Source: Yersinia vastinensis (GTDB lineage: Bacteria; Pseudomonadota; Gammaproteobacteria; Enterobacterales; Enterobacteriaceae). Taken from it: 64,000 nt of DNA. The stretch lies in contig NZ_CACVAF010000001.1 of NCBI RefSeq assembly GCF_902726565.1, forward strand, positions 124,001 to 188,000, in the 5' to 3' direction. This document shows positions 16,106-24,957 of this stretch, piece by piece. The translations under genes and the position numbers were made by a program. Within the stretch, counting starts at the first letter, position 1. Each line of letters opens with the position of its first letter. The notes below the pieces were generated by a model that saw only the letters and a list, made by a program, of their open reading frames with translations, did no database searches and was not told the DNA's origin.

Positions 16106-17053
16106 ATGCAAAACCGTTTGACCATTAAGGATATTGCCCGCATGAGTGGAGTTGGAAAATCCACGGTTTCGCGGGTACTGAATAACGAAGGAAGTGTCAG
16201 CCCGCAGACGCGTGAGCGGGTCGAGGCGGTTATTCGCCAGCATGGGTTTACCCCGTCGAAATCCGCTCGTGCGATGCGAGGGCAGAGCGATAAAGTGGTG
16301 GGGATTATCGTCTCCCGCTTGGATTCTCCGTCTGAAAATCAGGCGGTACGCACCATGTTGCCGCTGTTCTACCAGCAAGGTTACGATCCTATCTTGATGG
16401 AGAGCCAGTTTGATCCCGCTCTGGTCAGTGAACATCTGCATATTCTGCAACAGCGTCATGTCGATGGTGTGATTCTGTTTGGTTTCACCGGGTTAACTGC
16501 TGAAATGCTTTCACCGTGGCAGGAAAAAATGGTGGTGTTAGCGCGAGAATATACGGGTTTCTCTTCGGTTTGTTATGACGATGAAGGAGCAGTGCGCTTA
16601 TTGATGGATAAGCTGCGTCAGGCCGGGCATCGCCATATCAGCTATATCGGTGTGCAACCAACCGATGCCACGACCGGCCTACGCCGTCACCAATCTTATC
16701 TTGATTACAGCCAGAAACACGGCCTGATACCGACAGTCGCGCTGGGTGAGTTGAGCTATCAAAGTGGGTTTCAGCTTGCACCGCAAGTGATAAAACCAGA
16801 TACCTCGGCGATAGTCTGTGCCTCCGACACCATCGCTCTGGGGGTAAGCAAGTATTTGCAGCAGCAAGGGCAGCAACATATTCAGGTCTGCGGCATCGGT
16901 AATACACCACTGCTGCATTTTTTGTTCCCCAATAGTCTTTCCGTTGAGCTGGGGTATGGCAGTGCCGGAGTCCAAGCGGCGCAACAGTTGCTAGGACAGC
17001 TCAATAATAATAAAGAAATTCAACAAATTATCATTCCTGGTCAGCTTGCCTAG
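16106..17053 (+). CDS. treR: Trehalose operon repressor TreR
   Basis: 315 aa, LacI/GalR family. The N-terminal HTH is LTIKDIARMSGVGKSTVSRVL (residues ~5-25) with hinge helix PSKSARAMRG, then the periplasmic-binding-protein-like effector domain. TreR binds trehalose-6-phosphate as inducer and represses treBC (E. coli knowledge). The gene lies directly upstream of treB in the same orientation, as in E. coli. A perfect LacI-type palindrome before treB (17182-17195) is the likely operator. Confidence 0.95.
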   Translation: MQNRLTIKDIARMSGVGKSTVSRVLNNEGSVSPQTRERVEAVIRQHGFTPSKSARAMRGQSDKVVGIIVSRLDSPSENQAVRTMLPLFYQQGYDPILMESQFDPALVSEHLHILQQRHVDGVILFGFTGLTAEMLSPWQEKMVVLAREYTGFSSVCYDDEGAVRLLMDKLRQAGHRHISYIGVQPTDATTGLRRHQSYLDYSQKHGLIPTVALGELSYQSGFQLAPQVIKPDTSAIVCASDTIALGVSKYLQQQGQQHIQVCGIGNTPLLHFLFPNSLSVELGYGSAGVQAAQQLLGQLNNNKEIQQIIIPGQLA

Positions 17054-17158
17054 TTCCCCTTTCTAAGCGTGATGTAACTGATGCCTCATCCTAAATGATG
17101 GGGGCGTCGATGAGCAGCGCTGCCGTTTCTGTGATGAAAAAACGTACATAAAATTGTC

Positions 17159-17180
17159 AAATTGTGATCTTCAACTCAAG
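17159..17180 (+). promoter_or_regulatory. Candidate CRP site upstream of treB
   Basis: AAATTGTGATCTTCAACTCA fits the CRP consensus AAATGTGA-N6-TCACATTT in its left half (TGTGA at 17163-17167) and poorly in its right half. Catabolite control of treBC is known in E. coli. It lies immediately before the TreR operator. Confidence 0.5.
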
Positions 17181-17181
17181 T

Positions 17182-17195
17182 TGGGAACGTTCCCA
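17182..17195 (+). promoter_or_regulatory. TreR operator palindrome
   Basis: TGGGAACGTTCCCA is a perfect 14-bp palindrome with the central CG typical of LacI/GalR operators. It lies ~155 nt before treB and just downstream of the CRP-like site. The rest of the gap to treB (17196-17351) is AT-rich with no further feature that I can support. Confidence 0.8.
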
Positions 17196-17351
17196 TTTCA
17201 TAAAAATAAATACATAGCTAATCTTTAATGAGCTGAATATTTAATCGGCTATTGTTTCTAATTTGTTTTTTCATTCAAGAAAGATTGGACAGGTTTCAAA
17301 AAAAACTTACAACTCAGCACGCTATCCCACCTTTACGAAAGGTACGTTGAA

Positions 17352-18767
17352 ATGAGCAAAGTAAAACAACAAGACATCGATCAATTGATCGTACTGGTGG
17401 GAGGCAGAGAGAATATTGCCACCGTCAGCCACTGTATTACCCGGCTACGTTTTGTATTAAATGACCCCTCTAAAGCATCACCGAAAGAGATCGAAAATTT
17501 GCCAATGGTCAAAGGCTGCTTTACCAATGCCGGGCAATTTCAAGTGGTTATCGGGCCGGAAGTCGATGATTACTACAAAGCATTAATTGCCACCATTGGC
17601 TTGAATGAAGCGGATAAAGAGCAAACCAAGCTGGCCGCACGGCAGAACATGACGTGGTTTGAGCGCGGAATTTCTCACTTTGCCGAGATCTTCTTCCCGC
17701 TGTTACCGGCACTGATAAGCGGGGGGTTAATCCTTGGCTTTCGTAATGTGATCGGTGACATTCCGATGTCTGACGGTAAAACGCTGGCGCAGATGTATCC
17801 GGCATGGAAAACCATTTACGATTTCCTTTGGTTACTGGGCGAAGCCATCTTCTTTTACCTGCCTGTTGCTATCTGTTGGTCAACCGTGAAGAAAATGGGT
17901 GGCACGCCGGTGTTGGGGATTGTATTAGGTATCACCTTGGTGTCGCCGCAGTTAATGAACTCCTATCTGCTGGGGCAACAAATTCCTGAAGTATGGAATT
18001 TTGGCTGGTTCACCATTGAAAAAGTGGGTTATCAGGCGCAGGTCATTCCTTCTATTTTGGCGGGGTTAGCACTGGGTTGGATTGAAACCAATCTGAAAAA
18101 AATCATTCCCGCTTACCTTTATTTGGTGATAGTGCCGGTCGTTTCTCTGCTGCTGGCAGTATTCCTTGCTCACACTCTGATTGGGCCCTTTGGCCGTATG
18201 ATTGGTGACGGTGTGGCGTGGGGGGTGAAAGCGGTGATGACGGGCAGTTTCGCGCCAATAGGGGCGGCATTGTTTGGCTTCCTGTATGCGCCGTTAGTCA
18301 TTACCGGGGTGCATCAGACCACGCTGGCTATTGATATGCAGATGATTCAGAGCATGGGGGGGACACCTGTTTGGCCCCTGATTGCGTTGTCGAACATCGC
18401 GCAGGCGTCTGCGGTACTGGGCATTATCATCATCAGCCGCAAGGTTAACGAACGTGAAATCTCCGTTCCGGCCGCTATTTCGGCTTATCTCGGTGTGACG
18501 GAGCCTGCCATGTACGGTATTAACTTGAAATACCGCTTCCCGATGCTGTGCGCCATGATTGGTTCTGCTCTGGCAGGTCTGATTTGTGGGTTGACTGGCG
18601 TGATGGCGAACGGAATTGGTGTCGGGGGCCTGCCGGGTATTTTGTCCATCAAGCCACAGTTCTGGGCGATTTATGCCGTGGCAATGTTAGTGGCCATTGT
18701 GGTGCCACTGGTGCTGACCATCTTGGTTTATAAACGTAAAGACAGTCGCGGTGAACTGCCGGTCTAA
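17352..18767 (+). CDS. treB: PTS trehalose-specific EIIBC
   Basis: 471 aa. The N-terminal EIIB domain carries the phospho-Cys28 in SHCITRLRF. The C-terminal EIIC domain has about ten membrane segments and the substrate-loop motif GVHQTTLAIDMQM. TreB takes up trehalose with phosphorylation to trehalose-6-phosphate. The phosphate comes from EIIA-Glc, since the protein lacks its own EIIA. Length equals E. coli TreB (473 aa) within two residues. Start ATG behind GAAAGG at 17336-17341. Confidence 0.96.
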   Translation: MSKVKQQDIDQLIVLVGGRENIATVSHCITRLRFVLNDPSKASPKEIENLPMVKGCFTNAGQFQVVIGPEVDDYYKALIATIGLNEADKEQTKLAARQNMTWFERGISHFAEIFFPLLPALISGGLILGFRNVIGDIPMSDGKTLAQMYPAWKTIYDFLWLLGEAIFFYLPVAICWSTVKKMGGTPVLGIVLGITLVSPQLMNSYLLGQQIPEVWNFGWFTIEKVGYQAQVIPSILAGLALGWIETNLKKIIPAYLYLVIVPVVSLLLAVFLAHTLIGPFGRMIGDGVAWGVKAVMTGSFAPIGAALFGFLYAPLVITGVHQTTLAIDMQMIQSMGGTPVWPLIALSNIAQASAVLGIIIISRKVNEREISVPAAISAYLGVTEPAMYGINLKYRFPMLCAMIGSALAGLICGLTGVMANGIGVGGLPGILSIKPQFWAIYAVAMLVAIVVPLVLTILVYKRKDSRGELPV

Positions 18768-18776
18768 GCCATAACC

Positions 18777-18812
18777 GCCGCCAGCGACGAGTGCCTGGCG
18801 GCTTTATTTTTC
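18777..18812 (+). terminator. Intercistronic terminator between treB and treC
   Basis: GCCGCCAG (18777-18784) pairs with CTGGCGGC (18795-18802), followed by TTTATTTTTC. This is a full intrinsic-terminator layout inside the treBC unit, 35 nt before treC. It would reduce treC transcription relative to treB, or act as a processing signal. Confidence 0.75.
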
Positions 18813-18847
18813 AATTCTTTCGGTTTCTCTACAAAAAAGAGTCAGCT

Positions 18848-20509
18848 ATGAATAATCCTATCCCTTGGTGGCAAAACGGCGTCATTTATCAGATTTACCC
18901 GAAGAGTTTTCAGGACACTACCGGCAATGGCTACGGTGACTTGGCGGGGGTGACGCTACGGCTAGATTATCTGCAAAAGCTGGGTGTTGATGCGATTTGG
19001 TTGACGCCGGTTTATGTCTCGCCACAAGTGGATAACGGCTACGACGTGGCGGACTACTGTGCTATTGATCCCGCTTATGGCACTTTGGATGATTTTAAAC
19101 ACTTGGTGGCACAAGCTCATCAACGTGGCATTCGTATCGTGATGGATATGGTGTTCAACCATACATCCACTGAACATGCTTGGTTTAAAGCATCGCAAGA
19201 TAGCAGCAGCCCTTATCGCCAGTTCTACATTTGGCGCGATGGCAAGGGTGATAATTTACCTAATAATTGGCGCTCTAAATTTGGCGGTAATGCTTGGCAA
19301 TGGCACGCCGCCAGTGGTCAGTATTATCTGCATTTATTCGCCACCGAGCAGGCTGACCTGAACTGGGAGCATCAGCCGGTACGTGATGAACTGAAAAAAG
19401 TGTGTGAATTTTGGGCGGATATCGGTGTGGATGGCCTGCGGTTGGATGTGATAAATCTGGTCTCTAAACAGCAGGATTTCCCCGATGATTTTGAAGGCGA
19501 TGGCCGCCGGTTCTATACCGATGGCCCACGTATCCACGAATTTCTACAAGAAATGAGCCGCGATGTGTTTCAGCCGCGTGGCCTGATGACGGTGGGCGAA
19601 ATGTCCTCTACCCGTCTTGAACATTGTCAGCGTTATGCCGCATTAGGGGGCGATGAACTGTCAATGACCTTTAATTTTCATCATTTGAAAGTGGACTATC
19701 TCAATGGCGAAAAGTGGTCATTGATGCCACCAGATCGTGTTGAGTTAAAGCAAATTTTTAAGCAGTGGCAGCAAGGTATGCATAACCGTGCCTGGAATGC
19801 GTTGTTCTGGTGTAATCATGACCAGCCGCGCATTGTGTCGCGTTTTGGTGACGAGGGGGGATTGCGCTTGCCTGCGGCCAAGATGCTGGCAATGGTGCTG
19901 CACGGTATGCAGGGCACGCCCTATATTTATCAAGGCGAAGAGATTGGGATGACCAATCCAAACTTCAGCTCTATTGATCAATATCGCGATGTTGAAAGTT
20001 TGAATATGTTTGCAGAGTTGAGTGCAGAAGGGCGTGATGCTGATGAGTTACTCACCATTTTGGCAACGAAATCACGCGATAATGGCCGCACACCAATGCA
20101 GTGGGATCACAGCCGCAATGCGGGATTTAGCCAAGGAACACCGTGGATTGAACCTTGCAGTAATTATGGTGAGATTAACGTTGATGCCGCGCTGGCAGAT
20201 GCCGACTCCGTGTTTTATGCCTATCAATATCTCATCGCTCTGCGTAAACAACATGATGTATTCACTTTGGGTGACTATCAGGATCTCTGTCCACAACATC
20301 CTGATTTATGGTGCTATTTACGCCGTTGGCAAGATAAGCAGTTACTGGTGGTAGCGAATTTGAGTGGCGAACCGCAACAATGGTCACCTGAGGGAATTGA
20401 ACGCGATGGTTGCTGGCAATTGTTGATGAGCAGCTATGGTGAAAGCGCTTTCCAGCCACAAGAGATGACATTGCGGGCCTATGAGGGGGTTTATTGGGTT
20501 CGCGATTAA
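18848..20509 (+). CDS. treC: Trehalose-6-phosphate hydrolase TreC
   Basis: 553 aa from the ATG at 18848 (MNNPIPWWQNGVIYQIYPKS), close to the 551 aa of E. coli TreC. An upstream in-frame start is rejected because it reads through the terminator hairpin. It is a GH13 alpha-amylase-family enzyme: DMVFNHTS (region I), GLRLDVINL with the nucleophile Asp, VGEMSS with the acid/base Glu, and NHDQPR (region IV). It splits cytoplasmic trehalose-6-phosphate to glucose and glucose-6-phosphate. It forms the tre unit with treB. Confidence 0.95.
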   Translation: MNNPIPWWQNGVIYQIYPKSFQDTTGNGYGDLAGVTLRLDYLQKLGVDAIWLTPVYVSPQVDNGYDVADYCAIDPAYGTLDDFKHLVAQAHQRGIRIVMDMVFNHTSTEHAWFKASQDSSSPYRQFYIWRDGKGDNLPNNWRSKFGGNAWQWHAASGQYYLHLFATEQADLNWEHQPVRDELKKVCEFWADIGVDGLRLDVINLVSKQQDFPDDFEGDGRRFYTDGPRIHEFLQEMSRDVFQPRGLMTVGEMSSTRLEHCQRYAALGGDELSMTFNFHHLKVDYLNGEKWSLMPPDRVELKQIFKQWQQGMHNRAWNALFWCNHDQPRIVSRFGDEGGLRLPAAKMLAMVLHGMQGTPYIYQGEEIGMTNPNFSSIDQYRDVESLNMFAELSAEGRDADELLTILATKSRDNGRTPMQWDHSRNAGFSQGTPWIEPCSNYGEINVDAALADADSVFYAYQYLIALRKQHDVFTLGDYQDLCPQHPDLWCYLRRWQDKQLLVVANLSGEPQQWSPEGIERDGCWQLLMSSYGESAFQPQEMTLRAYEGVYWVRD

Positions 20510-20524
20510 TTCCGTTTAATTCAG

Positions 20525-20735
20525 ATCAGGTTTCGATTGATGTGGGATTTGCTTTCTTTGCGGGCTAATCGGGCCGGTCCGTCAGCGAAACGATGAGTCG
20601 AGGGTTACCCACCAAGTGAGCTCGCGATATGTGCGTAAGCGCGGGGTTGTCAAGGGTGTGTGCGCTCACACACTCTTGACCGGTTGTGGCTCGCGAAGTT
20701 AAGTAAACAGAAATGCTTTAACAACCGAACTTGAT
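20525..20735 (+). repeat. Dispersed repeat with terminal inverted repeats, copy 2
   Basis: About 211 bp. The ends ATCAGGTTTCGATTGA (20525-20540) and, in inverse, ATCAAGTTCGGTTGTT (20735-20720) are imperfect inverted repeats, related to those of copy 1 at 12609-12823. The shared core CGAAACGATGAGTCGAGGGT lies near 20587-20606. A 14-bp hairpin with one G-T pair, GTCAAGGGTGTGTG (20649-20662) with CACACACTCTTGAC (20667-20680), stands at the place of the different hairpin of copy 1. It fills the convergent gap between treC and the Anbu operon. Confidence 0.83.
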
Positions 20736-20770
20736 TACCATCACTAAACTCTTGTGGTCTTGCCTCCAAA

Positions 20771-21505
20771 TCACGCCCCCAGTTTCAATGCGGGTAGCTG
20801 GGAAAAGATACTGATCAGACCTTCACCCCAGCCTTTGCGGATCATCATAAAATAAGGGTGATCTTCGGTGATCCGATACTGTTGATCGGTGCTGAAACTG
20901 TTGATTGGGTAGATCATCACATCCAGTGGTAACCCGACCGACAAATTACTACGTAAGGTCGAATCCATTGAGATCAACGCGCACTGCATCGCTTGATCCA
21001 AGGGGGTATCGTAGCCCAATACGCGATCAATAATTGGCTTACCATACTTGCTTTCGCCAATCTGAAAATAGGGCGTATCCTGTGTGGCTTCAATGAAATT
21101 ACCTTGTGGGTAAATATGAAATAGCCGCGAGCCTTCGCCTTTAATCTGACCACCTAACAATAGGTTACAGTTAAAATCTGTTCCGCCACTGTTTTGCTGT
21201 GCGCCACTGTCACGGTTAATGACTTCTCTTACTGTCTCACCCAATAAAGTAGCCGCGTCGTACAGTGAATGTACATTCATCAGGTTCGTTTGTTCCGGGT
21301 CCAGACAGCGGCGCTGTAGCAGACTGATAATGCTCTGTGTGGTGGCCAGATTACCTGCGCTTTGCACGACCAGCGTCCGTTCGCCATCCTGCTGAAAGAG
21401 ATGCAATTTTCGGAATGTGGAAATATGATCCACTCCGGCATTGGTCCGGGAATCTGAAGCAAACACTAACCCGGACGACAGTCGCATGGCCACACAGTAG
21501 GTCAT
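20771..21505 (-). CDS. Anbu (ancestral beta-subunit) proteasome-type peptidase
   Basis: 244 aa of the Ntn-hydrolase proteasome beta-subunit fold. The catalytic Thr2 follows Met directly (MTYCVAMRL), with Asp in FASDSRTN and Lys in FRKLHLF. Anbu (COG3484, 'proteasome-type protease') assembles into rings or lock-washer oligomers. Its substrates are not known, and peptidase activity has been hard to show (family knowledge). It is the last gene of a four-gene operon with a transglutaminase-like protein, an alpha-E protein and an ATP-grasp enzyme. That fixed partnership suggests it trims a peptide or peptide tag made by those enzymes. Confidence 0.93.
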   Translation of the reverse strand: MTYCVAMRLSSGLVFASDSRTNAGVDHISTFRKLHLFQQDGERTLVVQSAGNLATTQSIISLLQRRCLDPEQTNLMNVHSLYDAATLLGETVREVINRDSGAQQNSGGTDFNCNLLLGGQIKGEGSRLFHIYPQGNFIEATQDTPYFQIGESKYGKPIIDRVLGYDTPLDQAMQCALISMDSTLRSNLSVGLPLDVMIYPINSFSTDQQYRITEDHPYFMMIRKGWGEGLISIFSQLPALKLGA

Positions 21506-21528
21506 AACACAGTATCCTTAGAGCCGAG

Positions 21529-22350
21529 TTATTGCGACATATCGTGTCGCGGACGAGATAACATATGCACAGCTGCAATAGTTTGCATATCTTCATAGCC
21601 ACCACCACGGCGAATACCACGCACCGGGCAAGCGTCCAGATAATCGATACCCACAGCTAGCTTCAAATGCTGATTAGGTTTGCAGGTATTGTTGGTGACG
21701 TCAAAACTCTGCCAATGCCCATTTAGCCACACTTCCGCCCAAGCGTGAGTAGCGACATGGCTTGAGGACTCTGTATAAAGATAGCCGCTGACGTAACGTG
21801 CCGGGATATTTAAACTTCGACAACAGGCAAGAAAGACGTGAGTGTGATCCTGACAGACCCCTTGTTCGGCAGCAAAAGCTTGAGCAGCACTGTCTTGCAC
21901 AGTCGTAGTGCCCGGGCTGTAGGGCATTTTAGCCAACAATTCCCCCATCATTTGGGTTAGGCAATCCAATTGTGTTTCCCCACAGCTCATCCCCGGATAA
22001 TAACTTAAAGCAAATTGGCGAATAGCAGCATCCGGTTGCGTCAGCGGGCTATGGCGTAGAAAAACCAATGGGGAGAGTGTATCTCCACTGTCATCTTCCA
22101 CGTTATCTTCAATCTCGACTACCCCTTGGGCCTGAATAGTAATGGCCTGATGCGGCTTATCCAATGTCAGTACATGCAGTACATTACCAAAGGCATCGGT
22201 GGTGCAAATGGCGTCTTCCGGCAAGGTCAGTTGCCAAGATAAAATTCGCTGATGAGCCGAGTTCTGCGGCGTTAGACGTAAATATTGAGTGCTGTGCTGC
22301 ACCAATTGAGCATAGGTGTAGTGGGTGCAGTGATCGACATTCAGTCTCAT
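21529..22350 (-). CDS. Transglutaminase-like cysteine peptidase of the Anbu operon
   Basis: 273 aa. The N-terminal beta domain (MRLNVDHCTHYTYAQLVQHSTQYLRLTP) is of the bacterial transglutaminase N-terminal type. The transglutaminase core has Cys in EQGVCQDHTH, His in ATHAWAEVW and Asp in SFDVTNN, a complete catalytic triad. Such proteins usually act as proteases or amidases rather than cross-linkers. It overlaps the alpha-E gene by ATGA (22347-22350) and lies 23 nt before the Anbu gene, so the operon is tightly coupled. Confidence 0.92.
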   Translation of the reverse strand: MRLNVDHCTHYTYAQLVQHSTQYLRLTPQNSAHQRILSWQLTLPEDAICTTDAFGNVLHVLTLDKPHQAITIQAQGVVEIEDNVEDDSGDTLSPLVFLRHSPLTQPDAAIRQFALSYYPGMSCGETQLDCLTQMMGELLAKMPYSPGTTTVQDSAAQAFAAEQGVCQDHTHVFLACCRSLNIPARYVSGYLYTESSSHVATHAWAEVWLNGHWQSFDVTNNTCKPNQHLKLAVGIDYLDACPVRGIRRGGGYEDMQTIAAVHMLSRPRHDMSQ

Positions 22351-23273
22351 TGGACCTCCAGATAGGTTTGACGAATGCTGTCAGCGATAGCATTTATCTT
22401 GCCTAAAAAATCCATCAAATAGACGTGTAAGCCATCGGCCATCACATCCGTGATGCTGCTAAAACGCAGCTCGGCAAGCAAAATACTGACCAACCGTCGG
22501 GGGTGGTTTGCGGCCCCACCAATCAATGCCAACTGCTGTTCCATATCATTGATACAAGCCAACAGAGAGCGGGGGATTTCATTGCGTAAAATCAGTAGCT
22601 CAGCAATGGCCTCTCGACTCAGTTGTTGTTTATACAAGCTGTGGTATGCCTCGCGAGCACTGACTGCTCGCAACAGGGTGTCCATTCGGTAGTATTCGCG
22701 CACCGGGTCATCATCGTTATCCAATAATTGGTTTTTCACATCAAGCAGGCGGGCGGTACTGTCAGCTCGCTCAATCAAGGTGCCGAGGCGAATAAAATAG
22801 AGCGCATCGCTACGCAGCAACGTGCCATAGACTGCACCACGAAACAGGTGTGAGCGCTCTTTAACCCAGTCAAAAAAGGCATCAATTCCAGCGGCGCTGA
22901 TCCCTTGGCGACGCCGCTGTTTCATTTCAATCCAAGTGGCATTTATGCTTTCCCATACCTCGGACGATAAACTGCCTCGCACTGCATGGGCGTTATTCCA
23001 AGCCATTTGTAAGCAACTGAAAATACTGCTGGGATTATGACTATCGAATACAAAAAAATTCAGCAGGTGAGTCATCGAAACCTGCGGATAGTGCTCGGCA
23101 AATAGCGTTTGAGTATTACTCAAGCTAAGGGGCACCAGTAAATCAAAATTTACCCGCGTGCTGGTGGGCATCATCGATAGTCTGTTAGTGACATCCAGAA
23201 CGCGGGTGATGTTTTCTGCCCGTTCAAGATAGCGGGCCATCCAATAAAGCTCGCTGGCAGTTCGACTTAGCAT
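22347..23273 (-). CDS. Alpha-E domain protein (DUF403)
   Basis: 308 aa, almost entirely alpha-helical (MLSRTASELYWMARYLERAENITRVLDV...). This is the alpha-E domain that accompanies circularly permuted ATP-grasp enzymes, either as a neighbour or as a fusion. No catalytic residues are assigned. It is proposed to be a partner of a peptide-bond-forming amidoligase (recalled from comparative genomics). It overlaps the ATP-grasp gene by 7 nt and the transglutaminase gene by 4 nt. Confidence 0.92.
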   Translation of the reverse strand: MLSRTASELYWMARYLERAENITRVLDVTNRLSMMPTSTRVNFDLLVPLSLSNTQTLFAEHYPQVSMTHLLNFFVFDSHNPSSIFSCLQMAWNNAHAVRGSLSSEVWESINATWIEMKQRRRQGISAAGIDAFFDWVKERSHLFRGAVYGTLLRSDALYFIRLGTLIERADSTARLLDVKNQLLDNDDDPVREYYRMDTLLRAVSAREAYHSLYKQQLSREAIAELLILRNEIPRSLLACINDMEQQLALIGGAANHPRRLVSILLAELRFSSITDVMADGLHVYLMDFLGKINAIADSIRQTYLEVQ

Positions 23274-24709
23274 GCATCATCCTCCAATACCCAGGTGTCC
23301 TTGGTTCCGCCGCCTTGCGAGGAGTTCACCACGAGTGACCCCGCGCCCAGTGCCACGCGTGTCAGGCCACCGGGAACTAAGCGGATCTCCGCACCTGATA
23401 GGGCGAAAGGGCGTAAGTCAATGTGACGAGGGGCTAGCCTATTGTTAACAAAGGTTGGGCAGGTAGAGAGGGCGAGAGTCTCTTGTGCAATGTAGTTTTG
23501 TGGTCGAGCCAGCAATAATTGGCGGAATTGAGCTATTTCAGCTTGTGTTGCCGCAGGGCCAATCAACATGCCATAGCCTCCGGCACCATGGACTTCTTTC
23601 ACCACCATCTTCTCAAGGTTGGCTAATACATAAGAAAGTTCAGCAGGTTGGCGGCATTGCCAAGTGGGAACATTAGCTAAAATAGGCTCTTCGGAAAGAT
23701 AAAAACGAATCATCTCCGGTACATAAGGATAGATAGATTTATCATCTGCCACACCAGTACCAATAGCATTAGCCAATACCACCCCGCCAGCGCGATAGAC
23801 CGATAACAGGCCAGGAATCCCCAGCATGGAGTCTGGTCGGAAGGCAAGTGGGTCAAGAAAGGCATCATCCACTCGCCGATAGATGACATCAATCTTGCAG
23901 GGGCCGGCGGTGGTACGCATGAATACAGCTCCCTCTTTAACGAACAAGTCCGCACTTTCGACCAGTTCGACGCCCATTTGTTGTGCCAGAAAACTGTGCT
24001 CGAAATAGGCACTGTTAAAACGACCGGGGGTGAGTACCACTACGGTAGGCGAGTTAACGGGCGTACTTTCACGCAAGGTTTGCAACAGGTGGGAAGGGTA
24101 GCGCTCAACAGGTGCAATACGCTGTTCGGCAAACAGTTCCGGGTAGAGTCGCATCATCATTTTGCGATTCTCCAGCATATAAGAGACGCCGGATGGGGTA
24201 CGCAGGTTATCCTCCAACACGTAGTAGAGACCATCGCTATTACGCACCATATCGACACCAATAATATGAGCGTAGATATCTCGGTGCAGATTTACGCCTT
24301 GCATGCAGGGTTGGTATTGGTCGTTTGCTAAAACTTGTTCTGCCGGAATAATGCCCGCTTTGAGAATATGTTGTTCGTGGTAAATATCATGCAGAAAAGC
24401 ATTGAGCGCCTGAACACGTTGGCGAATGCCACGGTCAAGCATTTGCCATTCGCTGGCGGGAATAATGCGCGGCACACTGTCAAACGGGATTAATCGCTCT
24501 GCGCCGTCGTCGTCTCCATACACATTAAAGGTAATGCCCACCCGGTGAAACAGCAGCGCAGCTTCTTCGCGTTTGCGTGCAATGGTGAGCTGATCGGCCT
24601 GTTGCAGCCATTGCCAGTAGGCGTCGTAATGGCCGCGATGTTTCCCCTCAGCCAATAACATTTCATCGAAAAATCTGGATACGGAAAGGTCGATGTTCAG
24701 CATTCTCAC
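23267..24709 (-). CDS. Circularly permuted ATP-grasp amidoligase (DUF407/DUF404-type)
   Basis: 480 aa, first gene of the Anbu operon. It contains the permuted ATP-grasp core: RVDDAFLDPL, ANAIGTGVADDKSIYPYVPEMIRFYL, KEVHGAGGYGMLIGP and the C-terminal DLRPFALSG. These enzymes are predicted to form amide bonds, probably adding residues to a small peptide or protein end (comparative-genomics inference). No substrate is known. Start ATG at 24709 follows GCGAGGTGAGA. A sigma-54-type promoter match lies 33-49 nt upstream. Confidence 0.92.
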   Translation of the reverse strand: MRMLNIDLSVSRFFDEMLLAEGKHRGHYDAYWQWLQQADQLTIARKREEAALLFHRVGITFNVYGDDDGAERLIPFDSVPRIIPASEWQMLDRGIRQRVQALNAFLHDIYHEQHILKAGIIPAEQVLANDQYQPCMQGVNLHRDIYAHIIGVDMVRNSDGLYYVLEDNLRTPSGVSYMLENRKMMMRLYPELFAEQRIAPVERYPSHLLQTLRESTPVNSPTVVVLTPGRFNSAYFEHSFLAQQMGVELVESADLFVKEGAVFMRTTAGPCKIDVIYRRVDDAFLDPLAFRPDSMLGIPGLLSVYRAGGVVLANAIGTGVADDKSIYPYVPEMIRFYLSEEPILANVPTWQCRQPAELSYVLANLEKMVVKEVHGAGGYGMLIGPAATQAEIAQFRQLLLARPQNYIAQETLALSTCPTFVNNRLAPRHIDLRPFALSGAEIRLVPGGLTRVALGAGSLVVNSSQGGGTKDTWVLEDDAC

Positions 24710-24740
24710 CTCGCTAACAGAACAGACTGTCTTTGAGATT

Positions 24741-24758
24741 ACGCATAAACTGTGCCAG
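24741..24758 (-). promoter_or_regulatory. Sigma-54 promoter candidate for the Anbu operon
   Basis: On the minus strand CTGGCACAGTTTATGCGT (24758-24741) has TGGCAC at -24 and TGC at -12, with exactly 10 bp between the invariant GG and GC. The consensus is TGGCAC-N5-TTGC(A/T), so only one core base differs. Start of transcription would be near 24731, about 22 nt before the ATG at 24709. The stretch 24759-24957 toward ridA holds no gene I can support. Confidence 0.65.
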
Positions 24759-24957
24759 CTCGTAAAGCAGGCAAAATAAGGGGGATTAGAGGGATTTCAG
24801 CACTATTAGGGTGCAATAAGTGAGCAGGGTGCTTTATTACTGAGCAGAAAATTGCCACATATTGCGTATTATGATCGGCAATAGCGCATAGGGAAAGGGC
24901 GGGGGAAAGTTGGATTGAATGGCTGGCAATCATATCACCAGCCATATGACATCGAGA

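Noticed and set aside
24739-24945. Minus-strand 68-codon frame between ridA and the Anbu operon
   Set aside because: No ribosome site or family. It overlaps the sigma-54 promoter candidate.
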